From positions 1-64,000 of the forward strand of contig CAZTAO010000020.1 in the NCBI GenBank assembly GCA_964611645.1: a stretch of DNA of 64,000 nucleotides. The letters are read 5' to 3'. Each line of letters starts with the position of its first letter. Position 1 is the stretch's first letter. Under the pieces are notes generated by a model, which did no database searches, was not told the origin of the DNA, and saw only the letters and a program-made list of their open reading frames with translations. Shown in pieces: positions 32,807 through 42,326 of this stretch. Both the position numbers and the translations under genes were made by a program. Origin of the DNA: CAZTAO01 sp964611645. GTDB taxonomy: Bacteria > Armatimonadota > UBA5829.

Positions 32807-34882
32807 ATGAACAGGAACGATGGAATCATGCCTAATGAAGACCACCATTCTCACAGCAAACGAAAGGCTATTCCCGCAGCCCCGATCATGAGGCAGGCGG
32901 TGGTGGACGCAGTCAGAAAGCTGGACCCCCGCAGCCTTCTTTCCAACCCCGTGATCTTCATAACCGAGATCGGCAGCGCCATCACGACATGCTACTTCGC
33001 AGCCGCACTTTTCACTGGAAGCGGCGCAGTGGGTTTCACGGGAGCCATTGCAGCCTGGCTGTGGTTCACCGTGCTGTTTGCCAACTTCGCGGAAGCCATG
33101 GCCGAGGGCCGAGGCAAGGCCCAAGCGGATTCCCTTCGGAGAATGAAGACTGAGACGATGGCTGCGCGGGTTGTCGGAGATCACGTAGAGATGGTCTCAG
33201 CAACGCAACTACGCAAAGGCGATGTTGTGGTGATTTCCGCGGGACAGATCATCCCGGGCGATGGAGAGGTTGTCGAGGGCATTGCCTCGGTAGATGAGTC
33301 CGCCATCACTGGGGAATCGGCTCCGGTAATCAGGGAAAGTGGAGGCGACAGAAGCGCGGTAACCGGCGGCACTAAAGTCCTATCCGACGAAATCAAAGTC
33401 AGAATCACCTCCGAGCCTGGCCAGACATTCCTCGACCGAATGATAGCGCTGGTGGAGGGGGCCGCGCGGCAGAAGACTCCCAACGAGATCGCCCTGAACA
33501 TTCTGCTCGCCGGTCTGAGCATCATATTCCTGCTGGTGGTAGTGACACTTCAGCCTTTCGCCGTCTACGCAGGGACTTCAATACCAGTTCCAGTGCTGAT
33601 TGCGCTGCTTGTGTGCCTGATCCCTACCACCATTGGAGGTCTTCTCTCGTCCATAGGAATCGCAGGGATGGACAGGCTTGTACAGCACAATGTGCTGGCG
33701 ATGTCGGGTCGGGCAGTCGAAGCCGCTGGCGATATTCATACACTCTTGCTGGATAAGACCGGCACGATCACTCTCGGCAATCGCCAAGCAGCAGAGTTTC
33801 TGCCGGTGGACGGATTTGCCGAGATTGATGTTGCGGATGCGGCGCAGCTTGCCTCACTCAGTGATGAGACCCCGGAAGGACGGTCAATAGTTGTGCTGGC
33901 AAAGGACTACGGCTTCAGAGACCGGCACATCAGCCAGGTCGAAGCCGAGTTCGTTCCCTTCTCCGCGCAGACCCGAATGAGCGGCATCGACTGGAACGGA
34001 AGCCGAATTCGCAAGGGAGCTACAGACGCCGTGGAGGCTTGGGTAAAGGAGAACGGGGGAACCATCCCAAAAGGGCTCAAACCCGTCGTGGAGCGAATCT
34101 CAAACTCAGGCGGCACACCGCTGGTGGTGGCGCGGGACAAGGACACTATCGGAGTCATCCATCTGAAGGACGTGGTGAAGGGCGGAATCCGCGAGCGGTT
34201 CGACCAACTGCGGGCCATGGGGATTCGGACGGTAATGATTACGGGAGACAATCCTCTCACGGCAGCGGCTATAGCCAAGGAAGCAGGAGTAGACGATTTC
34301 CTGGCTCAGGCCACCCCGGAAACCAAGATGGAGCTTATTCGCAAGGAGCAGTCAAGCGGAAAGCTGGTTGCGATGACCGGCGACGGTACAAACGATGCCC
34401 CCGCTTTGGCTCAGGCCGATGTCGGCGTCGCGATGAACACCGGGACAATGGCAGCCAAAGAAGCGGGCAACATGGTGGACTTGGATTCCAATCCCACCAA
34501 GCTGATAGAGATTGTTGAGATAGGCAAGCAGCTTCTGATGACCCGCGGGGCTCTGACAACTTTCAGCATAGCAAACGATGTCGCCAAGTATTTCGCCATT
34601 ATTCCGGCCATCTTCGTAAACGCATACCCACTCCTGGATAAGCTCAACATCATGCGTCTGCATAGCCCACAGAGCGCGATTATGTCGGCGGTCATTTTCA
34701 ACGCTCTGGTGATTGTGGCGCTTATCCCACTCGCGCTTCGAGGGGTGAAATATCGCCCTGTGGGGGCGGCATCGCTGCTGCGCAGGAACCTGCTCGTCTA
34801 CGGTCTCGGCGGACTGATTGCCCCGTTCATCGGGCTGAAAGTCATAGATCTCGCGCTGACGGCCATGGGCATGGCAGGATAA
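32807..34882 (+). CDS. kdpB: K+-transporting ATPase ATP-binding subunit B
   Basis: 691 residues; the P-type ATPase subunit that drives K+ uptake. Present are the actuator TGES loop (ITGESAPV, containing the inhibitory-phosphorylation Ser), the phosphorylation site LLLDKTGTITLG, TGDNPLTAAAIA, and the hinge MTGDGTNDAPALAQADVG. ATG 32807 lies 8 nt after GAGGAGG; the upstream open frame overlaps kdpA and is discarded. The sequence is complete. Confidence 0.97.
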   Translation: MNRNDGIMPNEDHHSHSKRKAIPAAPIMRQAVVDAVRKLDPRSLLSNPVIFITEIGSAITTCYFAAALFTGSGAVGFTGAIAAWLWFTVLFANFAEAMAEGRGKAQADSLRRMKTETMAARVVGDHVEMVSATQLRKGDVVVISAGQIIPGDGEVVEGIASVDESAITGESAPVIRESGGDRSAVTGGTKVLSDEIKVRITSEPGQTFLDRMIALVEGAARQKTPNEIALNILLAGLSIIFLLVVVTLQPFAVYAGTSIPVPVLIALLVCLIPTTIGGLLSSIGIAGMDRLVQHNVLAMSGRAVEAAGDIHTLLLDKTGTITLGNRQAAEFLPVDGFAEIDVADAAQLASLSDETPEGRSIVVLAKDYGFRDRHISQVEAEFVPFSAQTRMSGIDWNGSRIRKGATDAVEAWVKENGGTIPKGLKPVVERISNSGGTPLVVARDKDTIGVIHLKDVVKGGIRERFDQLRAMGIRTVMITGDNPLTAAAIAKEAGVDDFLAQATPETKMELIRKEQSSGKLVAMTGDGTNDAPALAQADVGVAMNTGTMAAKEAGNMVDLDSNPTKLIEIVEIGKQLLMTRGALTTFSIANDVAKYFAIIPAIFVNAYPLLDKLNIMRLHSPQSAIMSAVIFNALVIVALIPLALRGVKYRPVGAASLLRRNLLVYGLGGLIAPFIGLKVIDLALTAMGMAG

Positions 34883-34895
34883 GGGGTTGAGTAGC

Positions 34896-35498
34896 ATGGC
34901 AAGACAATTGATGATCGCGGTGAAACTTACTGTTGTTCTGAGTGTGCTTCTTGGTGTGGTGTACCCTCTCGCGGTGACCGGGATTGCTCAGCTTGCCTTC
35001 CCCGCACAGGCAAACGGCAGCCTGGTCGTGAGCGACGGCAAGGTCATCGGCTCGAGACTCATCGTACAGCCCTTTGACAAGAGTGAGTATTACCACCCAA
35101 GGCCATCAGCTGCCTTCAATCCGGATGCTAACGCGCGGCAGGACAGATGGGTCTCCGGCGGCTCGAACTTCGGCCCAACAAGCAAGGCGTTGCGTGATAG
35201 ACTAGCCGGTGACGTAAAGAGGGAACTGGCCCTGAATCCTGGCCTCAAGCTCGGCAGCGTTCCGGCGGATATGGTCACTGCATCAGCCAGCGGGCTGGAT
35301 CCACACATATCCCCCAGCAACGCCTTCGCCCAGGTCGCGCGTGTTGCGGCGGCGCGAGGCATGGATGACACAGCATTGAGAAAGCTGGTTCGCGCTCATG
35401 TGGAGAATCGGACATTCGGCTTTCTCGGGGAGCCGCGAGTGAACGTGCTGATGCTGAATCTAGAGCTTGATTCATTGACAGAGGGTTCTCGGAAATGA
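34896..35498 (+). CDS. kdpC: K+-transporting ATPase subunit C
   Basis: About 200 residues; one N-terminal helix (LTVVLSVLLGVVYPLAVTGIAQLAFP), then the periplasmic or extracellular KdpC domain with YYHPRPSAA, SGGSNFGPTS, SGLDPHISP and a C-terminal FLGEPRVNVLMLNL. ATG 34896 lies 9 nt after AAGGGG. The stop overlaps the KdpD sensor gene by 4 bp. Confidence 0.96.
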   Translation: MARQLMIAVKLTVVLSVLLGVVYPLAVTGIAQLAFPAQANGSLVVSDGKVIGSRLIVQPFDKSEYYHPRPSAAFNPDANARQDRWVSGGSNFGPTSKALRDRLAGDVKRELALNPGLKLGSVPADMVTASASGLDPHISPSNAFAQVARVAAARGMDDTALRKLVRAHVENRTFGFLGEPRVNVLMLNLELDSLTEGSRK

Positions 35499-36358
35499 CC
35501 TCGGAAGAACGCCAAGAGATAGACGCGCATGTAGCCAGGCAGCGGGGAAAGCTGAAGATATTCCTCGGCGCGCTGGCGGGCGTCGGGAAGACCTACAAGA
35601 TGCTATCCGAGGCCCGGCGAAGGTTCTCGCGCGGGGAAAACATTGTGGTCGGGTTGGTGGAGACGCACGGCAGGCAAGGCACAGCCGAACTGCTCGAAGG
35701 CATGGAGCAGGTTCCGCTGAAACCCATCAAGTATCGCGACAAGACGTTCTACGAACTCGACACGGCGGCAGTGATTGCGCGAAGACCCGAATGGGTACTG
35801 ATAGATGAACTCGCTCACACCAACATTCCAGGCACGGTCCATCCCAAGCGGTGGCAGAGCATTGAGGAGATCCGCGACGCGGGCATAAACGTGATCACTA
35901 CTCTCAATGTCCAGCATGTGGAAAGCTTGAACGACGCAGTCCAGGAAATCACCGGAGTGCGAGTGCGGGAGACTGTTCCGGACTGGGTGATAGACACCGC
36001 GGACGAAGTAGAACTGGTGGACCTCACTCCGGATGCGGTGCTCAACAGGCTCAGACGGGGAGATATCTATAAAGATGACAAAGTCCCTCAGGCTTTGGCC
36101 AATTTCTTCCGCAAAGGCAATATAGTAGCGCTGAGGGAACTTGCGCTGCGGCTGACTGCGGAGGAGGTGGATGAACAGCTTCAGCACTATATGGAAGCGC
36201 ACCGGATGCCCCAGGGCAAAGCTGCTCGTGAATCCATAGTGGTGTGCATTTCCCCACACGCTCGCGCGCTGAAACTTGTACGCCGTGGTTACACCCTTGC
36301 AAAGCGATACCAGACTGGGCTCCGCATCGCACTGCAATCTGCATCTTATGCGTGCTGA
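35495..36358 (+). CDS. KdpD N-terminal sensor protein, truncated in its Usp domain
   Basis: 287 residues as read. The KdpD sensor domain (about 15-225) is complete, with P-loop GALAGVGKT, VLIDELAHTN and the VQHVESLNDAV segment. A UspA-like domain starts at ESIVVCISPHARALKLVRRGYTLAKRY and then breaks off: after about residue 277 the similarity ends and the last residues look like out-of-frame reading of a neighbouring gene. In c-di-AMP-signalling species this Usp domain is the nucleotide-binding part. It may still pair with the separate kinase half at 28334, but probably without a complete Usp domain. The deletion probably joined it to kimA at about 36315-36335. Confidence 0.85.
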   Translation: MTSEERQEIDAHVARQRGKLKIFLGALAGVGKTYKMLSEARRRFSRGENIVVGLVETHGRQGTAELLEGMEQVPLKPIKYRDKTFYELDTAAVIARRPEWVLIDELAHTNIPGTVHPKRWQSIEEIRDAGINVITTLNVQHVESLNDAVQEITGVRVRETVPDWVIDTADEVELVDLTPDAVLNRLRRGDIYKDDKVPQALANFFRKGNIVALRELALRLTAEEVDEQLQHYMEAHRMPQGKAARESIVVCISPHARALKLVRRGYTLAKRYQTGLRIALQSASYAC

Positions 36359-37782
36359 TTGTCGCTTTCGCAAACATGAGGGGACTGCGGGAGTCGGGTG
36401 CTCTGTTCGCCCTCCCAACCTACACATTCATAGTGAGCCTTTTCATCCTGTGCATTGTGGGGTTCGTGAAGACATTCACTGAGCCGGTGCATCCGATAGT
36501 GCCGCTGGATTTCCCGATGCCCACGATGCATGTAATGGGCCTGTTCATCATCCTGAAGGCGTTTTCGAGTGGCTGCTCCGCTCTGACTGGAATCGAGGCT
36601 ATTGCCAACGGGGTTCCGGCATTCAGGCCGCCGGAGTCCAAGAATGCCGCACTTACAATGTCCATAATGGCAGGCATCCTGGCCGTTCTGGTAATAGGCA
36701 TTGCGTATCTAGGGCATATCTACCGCGCGCTCCCGGGGGCGTTTCTGATGGACTACAGCAAGGAAATGGCAAGTCTGCCAAACTTTGCCGCGCTCCAGCA
36801 TCAGACACTCGTGTCCCAGATTTCTGAACAGGTCTTCCATCGGGGATGGTTCTACTTCCTGATTCAAGGGGCGACTACAGCTATCCTCATACTGGCGGCC
36901 AATACCGCATTTCAAGACTTCCCCAGACTCGGGTCCATTCTCGCAAAGGACCGCTATGCCCCGAGACAGTTGACGAGGATCGGTGACCGGCTGGTATTCT
37001 CAAACGGCATATTCCTGTTGTCCGGCCTCGCGATTGTTCTGCTGATACTCTTCCGTGGCGACACCCACTTGCTGATACCACTGTACGCGGTAGGCGTGTT
37101 TGTGTCGTTCACTCTCTCACAGTTCGGTATGTCGGTCCGCCAGAAAAGGCTGAAGCAGAGCGGGTGGCATTACCGATACGCACTCAGCATCATCGGTGGA
37201 ACAGTAACAGGCATTGTTGCCACGGTGACAGTGGTCACGAAGTTCACTCACGGTGCGGTGATCGTCGTATTCCTCATACCTATTCTGGTCTTCATTTTCC
37301 GGAAGATCCATACCCACTATATCCAGTTAGGCGAGCAACTGAGGCTGACGGACGAGAACTATGTCGCTCCTGCCGCGGTCAGAACGACGTCGATTGTTCT
37401 GACCTCCGGTATCCACAAGGGCGTCCTTCCAGCGCTGGAATATGCCCGGACGCTGTCCCACGACTGCCGCGCGTTGTTTATAGATATGGATCCCGCTGAG
37501 ACTGCCATAATAAAGGACCGGTGGGAGAAGTATGGTGTGGGCGTGCCGCTTGTGATCCTGCACTCGCAGTATCGCTCGGTGATCGGCCCTATAATGGAAT
37601 ACATCGAAGAGGCCAAGAATGAGCGGCCCAATCATATTATCACGGTGGTAGTGCCGGAGTTCGTGCCGCTGAAGTGGTGGCACAAGCTGCTCCATCACCA
37701 GTCAGGAATTCTGCTCAAACTGATGCTCATGTTCTATCCGGGGATTGTGGTGGTCAACTACCGGTACTATCTGGAGAAGTAG
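36316..37782 (+). pseudogene. KimA-type K+ importer lacking its N-terminal third (kdpD/kimA junction)
   Basis: The open frame runs from GTG 36244, but similarity to the KimA (YdaO) APC-superfamily K+ importer starts only at about 36316 (PHRTAICILCVL..ANMRGLRESG). From there it is continuous: LKAFSSGCSALTG.EAI.N..PAF, LILAANTAFQDFPRLGSILAKDRY, LIPLYAVGVF.SFTLSQ.GM, and a cytoplasmic Usp-like domain ending WWHKLLHHQSGILLKL. Family members of about 600 residues have some 130-150 more N-terminal residues, including the first membrane helices that shape the K+ site. These are absent, so I expect it to be non-functional. The remaining frame is undamaged, so the event may be recent or an assembly error. 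Confidence 0.75.
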
Positions 37783-37784
37783 GC

Positions 37785-38540
37785 TCAGGGTTTCTTGCTC
37801 ACTACTAGGACATTGTGCATGGGGAAGAACGGTTCGACCAGAAGCTTGCCTTCGGCGTAGAGAGAGCAGGAGACCCCGCCATCGAGGTTGATGGCATCGA
37901 CGGCTCCGAGCTTGAGCATGATCTTTGAAAGCTTGCGCAGAGTGATTGGCTTCTTCACAGAGCACATAACAAGCTTCCCGTCACGGGTTGCCCCTACCGC
38001 CCCGCGCTTTGCTTCGATTTTACCAGCAGCGGGGCCGAAGCCATCGCTGGAGTAGTCTGTCTGGATAACGCCATTTCGCAGCAGCCTTGGGCCGCAGGCA
38101 ATTCCCGAATTGCAGCCGCGCCAGTTGATTTTGCCGTTGCGTTTGCGTTCGCGAAAGACAACGGCGCCTTTGCTGTTGAAGCCTATCCCCTGTCTCTGCC
38201 CACCCCGGCTAACCACACGTCCATCTGCGACGATGTCACCCAGGGGCTTGTGATCCATATCCCAGTAGGTCCCGCCAATAACTGCCACGGCATTGGTTCG
38301 CTTCGCTATTGCCTCGATACGCTCGCCATTCTGCCGGTCTGTCGCGAGAACCGGGCGCACGTCATACTTGCCGGTCCTCAAATCAACGATGCAGTATGAA
38401 CAATCTGACCTTGTGCCACTCTCCACTGACTTGGAGCCGGCAGCGACGGGGTGTTGGATCGCCACCAGGAATGTACCCGCTGCAACAACCACGCCCAGGA
38501 CCACCAGAATCAGGAGCGAAATCCCGCTGCCCTGTCTCAA
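37785..38540 (-). CDS. Phosphodiester glycosidase (NAGPA/DUF2233) domain protein
   Basis: About 251 residues; N-terminal membrane anchor (SLLILVVLGVVVAAGTFLVAI) and an extracellular NAGPA domain, recognised by VAVIGGTYWD, ACGPRLLRNG and NLDGGVSCSLYAEGKLL (the usual NLDGGGS). Such domains cleave GlcNAc-1-phosphodiesters or act in envelope polysaccharide metabolism. TTG 38540 overlaps the upstream stop (TTGA) and lies 6 nt after GGAGG; ATG 38546 abuts that GGAGG. Last gene of the long ilv/leu/isp run. Confidence 0.8.
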   Translation of the reverse strand: MRQGSGISLLILVVLGVVVAAGTFLVAIQHPVAAGSKSVESGTRSDCSYCIVDLRTGKYDVRPVLATDRQNGERIEAIAKRTNAVAVIGGTYWDMDHKPLGDIVADGRVVSRGGQRQGIGFNSKGAVVFRERKRNGKINWRGCNSGIACGPRLLRNGVIQTDYSSDGFGPAAGKIEAKRGAVGATRDGKLVMCSVKKPITLRKLSKIMLKLGAVDAINLDGGVSCSLYAEGKLLVEPFFPMHNVLVVSKKP

Positions 38541-39841
38541 CTGCATCCTCCAGCCAGTTCAATCAGCCTGCGCACAAGTCGAACGGGGTTGGGTGCAATC
38601 GCCTCGACCCTGCATCCCACACTCGTCGCGACATCCTCCAGAGTAACGTCATCAAGAAACACCCCATCCCGAAGCGCCACGGCAGGCACAAATACGATGT
38701 CGCCCAGTTCACGGCCATGTAATTGGTCGATGACGTCTCGCCCTGTCATAAGCCCAGTGACGGTCACGCTCTCACCGAACAGTCTGTTTTCGACTGGGAC
38801 CACGCGGATGTCCAGCCCCTCACAACCGATGCTGCGTGCCCATTGCGCGAGAATAGGGGCAAAGAGTGCGCCGGAAATCAGCGTGACGCGAAGACTGCCC
38901 TTGAAGCTCTCATTGAGAATAGTTTTCGCTCGTCGCCCGCTGTCCAGGAAGCGTCTAACCATACCAACACCATTGCCCAGTTGCGCATATCCTTCGTACG
39001 TGGAGGAACTCGGAACCGGCTTGCCGGCCTTGAGGAAGAACTCGTCCGCCGCCCAAACGATCCGTGAGCCACGCTTCGCCAGAAGCCTCTTCTGTTCGCG
39101 GGCGACCAGTTCGAGAATGCTCTGTGCGTAGTCGCGGTCTATTTCGGGAATTGGCGTCTTGTTGCGTCGATGAGCAGTAAGCCCAACGGGAACCACTGCG
39201 ATAGACTGCACGGCGGGGTGGCGCTTGGACAACTCCCGAATGGAGTCCAATAGGTAGTCACTATCGTTGATCCCGGGACACAGCACTATCTGGGTGTGCA
39301 TTGTGATTCTGGCGATGGCGAGGTGGTCTATCTGGCCTAGAATCGATGGCGCATCGCGACCTAGCATTCTATGCCTGAGATCGTCGTCAACGGCGTGGAC
39401 TGAAATGTAGAGGGGGCTGAGCCGCTGTTCGACAACCCGCTCCAACTCCGCCTGGCTCACATTGGCCAAGGTGACGTAGTTGCCGTGGAGGAAGGAGAGG
39501 CGGTAGTCATCGTCTTTGAGATACAGAGACTTCCTCAAGCCCTTTGGAAGCTGTTCCACGAAGCAGAACAGACACCGCGCTCCGCAGGTGCGGATGCCGT
39601 CGAATAGTTCGTCGGTGAACTCGACACCAAGCAAGGTGTCTGCGTCTTTTTCGATCTTGAATTGGTTAAGATGTCCACCCCGACTTACTGCGAGGGTGAT
39701 GAACTCATCCGACACGAAGAACCGGTAATCGATGGAGTCGCGAAGCTCGTGGCCGTTGATGGCGACTATCTCATCGCCCGGCATAAGCCCTAGAGCTTCA
39801 GCCATGCCACCGCGCTCGATAGAGGATACTACGCCGCCCAA
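38537..39841 (-). CDS. DUF512 radical-SAM/PDZ protein
   Basis: 434 residues. A PDZ domain at the N-terminus (GGVVSSIERGGMAEALGLMPGDEIVAING) is followed by a radical-SAM-like core with CGARCLFCF (CX3CX2C), LSFLHGNYVTLANV and VLCPGINDSD, and the C-terminal DUF512 region. The family is widespread in clostridia and cyanobacteria, with no established reaction that I know of. TTG 39841 begins directly after the ispH stop, with GGAGGG 7 nt upstream. Confidence 0.88.
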   Translation of the reverse strand: MGGVVSSIERGGMAEALGLMPGDEIVAINGHELRDSIDYRFFVSDEFITLAVSRGGHLNQFKIEKDADTLLGVEFTDELFDGIRTCGARCLFCFVEQLPKGLRKSLYLKDDDYRLSFLHGNYVTLANVSQAELERVVEQRLSPLYISVHAVDDDLRHRMLGRDAPSILGQIDHLAIARITMHTQIVLCPGINDSDYLLDSIRELSKRHPAVQSIAVVPVGLTAHRRNKTPIPEIDRDYAQSILELVAREQKRLLAKRGSRIVWAADEFFLKAGKPVPSSSTYEGYAQLGNGVGMVRRFLDSGRRAKTILNESFKGSLRVTLISGALFAPILAQWARSIGCEGLDIRVVPVENRLFGESVTVTGLMTGRDVIDQLHGRELGDIVFVPAVALRDGVFLDDVTLEDVATSVGCRVEAIAPNPVRLVRRLIELAGGCS

Positions 39842-40675
39842 CTAGCGGCCCTCCAGGAAGCGGGTGACTTCGCTGATGGTCCAGTCCGGAGTAGAAGCGC
39901 CGGCAGTCAGCCCGGCCACACTCACGCCCCCCAGCCACTCTTCTTTGATGTCAGAAACGGTCTCGATGTGGTAGGTGCGGGAATTGATCTCCCGGCAGAT
40001 GTCGGCCAGTCGATTGGTATTCGCGCTGTTGAACCCGCCAACAACGAACATCGCGTCCACCTTTGGCGCAAGTTCCCTCGCGGCATTCTGCCGTTCGATG
40101 GTGGCGTAACAGATGGTGTTGTACGCCACGGTCTCGGAGGCTCTTTGAGCAATTGCCCCGACCACTTCACCGAACCGTTCGGGGGTTTGAGTAGTCTGGC
40201 TGACTACACCGACTTTGCCACCCTCGAAACACGCCGACAGCGCCGCCTCGGGGCTATTGAGCACCAATGCGCTATCCCCCGCCGCGCTGAGAATCCCCTT
40301 GACCTCACTGTGGCCCTCGTCCCCAACGATTGCCACCAGATACCCGCCCTGGGCAAGCTCGGCGGCTTTGCGGTGGACTATGGCAACGAAAGGGCACGTG
40401 GCGTCGATCACATTGAGACCCATTCCTCGGGCTCTATTGGCGAGTTCGTCCGGCACACCGTGGGAAGGCACTACAACGCTCCCCTCGCCCACCTCATCTA
40501 GCGTCTTCACGGCTTTCACACCGCGACCGCTCAGGGCGTCCACTACTTGGGGATTGTGAATAATCGGGCCTAGCGTGGCAATTCGCTCGCCTCCGGCCAA
40601 AGCCCCATCGACAATCTCCAAAGCCCGCTTGACACCAAAGCAAACACCGGCATGCTTTGCCAGGATCACTTGCAT
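39842..40675 (-). CDS. ispH: 4-hydroxy-3-methylbut-2-enyl diphosphate reductase
   Basis: 277 residues; iron-sulfur enzyme for the last step of the MEP isoprenoid pathway. The three cluster cysteines stand in AGVCFGVKRA, DATCPFV and NTICYATIERQ; GDEGHSEVKGI and GGFNSANTNRL are family-typical. The GGGAG ribosome site is inside the end of leuB, with which it overlaps by 10 bp. In many Gram-positives ispH follows cmk-plsC; here it is at the end of the leu operon. Confidence 0.95.
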   Translation of the reverse strand: MQVILAKHAGVCFGVKRALEIVDGALAGGERIATLGPIIHNPQVVDALSGRGVKAVKTLDEVGEGSVVVPSHGVPDELANRARGMGLNVIDATCPFVAIVHRKAAELAQGGYLVAIVGDEGHSEVKGILSAAGDSALVLNSPEAALSACFEGGKVGVVSQTTQTPERFGEVVGAIAQRASETVAYNTICYATIERQNAARELAPKVDAMFVVGGFNSANTNRLADICREINSRTYHIETVSDIKEEWLGGVSVAGLTAGASTPDWTISEVTRFLEGR

Positions 40676-41778
40676 CCGACGCTCCCACCCCGAATCCGCT
40701 CCGCCACCACGTCACCCATCTCGCTGCAGGAGAGAACCTTGCACCCCGGGGTTTGTATGTCGGCGGTTCGGTAGCCGTCATTGAGAACGGACTCCACCGC
40801 TGATCTGATCATCACCGCGCCTTCGGGGGAGTTGCAGGCGTATCTCAGCAGCATTGCGGCTGTGAGAATTGTGGCTATCGGGTTGCAGATGTTTTGGCCC
40901 GCGATATCGGGCGCGGAGCCGTGGATCGGTTCGTAGAGGCCACCGTGCTCTGTGCCTATGCTGGCGGAGGGAAGCATGCCCAGCGACCCGGCCAGCATCG
41001 ACGCCTCATCGGTCAGAAGGTCGCCGAAGAGGTTGTCTGCCAGGATTACATCGAATTGCTTCGGATTCCGCAGAAGCTGCATTCCGCAGTTGTCGGCGAG
41101 CATGTGAGTCAGTTCGATGTCCGGATACTCTTTGCCGACCTCGGTCACAACCTCGCGCCACAGCCGGGAGGTTTCCATCGCGTTGGCCTTGTCGACCGAG
41201 TGGACCTTGCCCCGCCGCCTGCGAGCCTGCTGGAAAGCGACGTGCGCTATCCGCGTGATCTCGCTCACACTGTAGGTGCAGGTGTCGACCGCGACAACTT
41301 CGCCATTCTCCTCGTGCCTACCCTTGGGTAGGCCGAAGTAGACTCCGCCGGTCAATTCGCGCACAAAGAGAATGTCCAGACCACCTTCCACTTTCTCCTG
41401 CTTCAGGCTGGAGGCGGCAGTGAGGGACTCAAAGACGACTACTGGTCGCAGGTTGGCGTACGCTCCCAGGGCTTTTCTCAGAGGAAACAAGCCGCCCGAC
41501 TCAGGCCGCGCGGCGGCAGGCTGAAGGTTGTCCCACTTCGGCCCACCAACCGCCCCGAAGAACACTGCGTCACTTGCCAGAGAGAGCTCGAGCGTGTCTT
41601 TGGGCAGCGGCGTGCCCACTGCATCTATCGCTGCGCCGCCGATAAGGGCCTCGGTATATTCGAACGAGATTCCCAGCTTCCCGGCGGCGGCGTCAAGAGC
41701 CTTGATGCCCTGTGGTATTATCTCGGTCCCGACGCCGTCACCGGGGAGCACTGCTATCTTGTACTTCTTTGGGACCAT
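40666..41778 (-). CDS. leuB: 3-isopropylmalate dehydrogenase
   Basis: About 370 residues; NAD-dependent oxidative decarboxylation in leucine synthesis. Motifs: LPGDGVGTEI, GPKWDNL, RELTGGVYFG, CTYSVSEITRIAHVAF, DNLFGDLLTDEAS, and HGSAPDIAGQ. I chose ATG 41778; a TTG at 41790 overlaps leuD. Tight linkage to leuD (1 bp) and ispH (10-bp overlap) indicates one transcript. Confidence 0.95.
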   Translation of the reverse strand: MVPKKYKIAVLPGDGVGTEIIPQGIKALDAAAGKLGISFEYTEALIGGAAIDAVGTPLPKDTLELSLASDAVFFGAVGGPKWDNLQPAAARPESGGLFPLRKALGAYANLRPVVVFESLTAASSLKQEKVEGGLDILFVRELTGGVYFGLPKGRHEENGEVVAVDTCTYSVSEITRIAHVAFQQARRRRGKVHSVDKANAMETSRLWREVVTEVGKEYPDIELTHMLADNCGMQLLRNPKQFDVILADNLFGDLLTDEASMLAGSLGMLPSASIGTEHGGLYEPIHGSAPDIAGQNICNPIATILTAAMLLRYACNSPEGAVMIRSAVESVLNDGYRTADIQTPGCKVLSCSEMGDVVAERIRGGSVGCK

Positions 41779-41779
41779 A

Positions 41780-42271
41780 CTACTTGCCAATCTTCGTTCT
41801 TGTGTAGTTCACCAAGCCCCCGACCTCGATCAACTGCTTCATGAACGGCGGGAAGGGCTTGGCCTGGAATGACTTGCCGGTGGTCACGTTTCTTATCGCA
41901 CCCGTATCCAGGTCCACTTCAACAGTGTCGCCATTGGAGATTCCAGCCACCGCTTCCGGGCTTTCCAGAATCGGCAGACCGGTGTTGAGAGCATTTCGGA
42001 AGAAGATGCGGGCGAAGTTGTTGGCTATCACCACAGAAATTCCTGATGCCTTTATGGCGATAGGCGCGTGCTCGCGTGAAGACCCACAGCCAAAGTTATC
42101 CTCTCCGACCATCACATCACCCGGCTGGACTTTCTTCACAAACTCCGTGTCGATGTCCTCCATGGCGTGCGAAGCCAGCTCCTTGGGGTCAGTGCTATTG
42201 AGATACCGCGCCGGTATAATAACGTCAGTATCGACGTTGCTACCATATTTATGAACTCTGCCTTTGATCAT
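41780..42271 (-). CDS. leuD: 3-isopropylmalate dehydratase small subunit
   Basis: 163 residues, the short archaeal/Thermotoga-like form (YGSNVDTDVIIPARYL, GEDNFGCGSSREHAPIAIK, GLPILES). It pairs with LeuC to isomerise 2- to 3-isopropylmalate. AAAAGGAG precedes the ATG. It is separated from leuC by the GxxExxY gene and its CACGAAA arrays, whereas leuC and leuD are normally adjacent. Confidence 0.94.
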   Translation of the reverse strand: MIKGRVHKYGSNVDTDVIIPARYLNSTDPKELASHAMEDIDTEFVKKVQPGDVMVGEDNFGCGSSREHAPIAIKASGISVVIANNFARIFFRNALNTGLPILESPEAVAGISNGDTVEVDLDTGAIRNVTTGKSFQAKPFPPFMKQLIEVGGLVNYTRTKIGK

Positions 42272-42290
42272 TTTTGATGCTCCTTTTTAT

Positions 42291-42326
42291 CACGAAAACA
42301 CGAAAGGGAGAAAACACGAAAAAGAA
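42291..42326. repeat. CACGAAA array, left flank of the GxxExxY gene
   Basis: Three CACGAAA units with a degenerate fourth (42291-42323), ending one base before the stop codon of the GxxExxY gene. The tail (AAACACGAAAAAGAAC) is identical to that of the array at 55703-55812. Confidence 0.8.
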
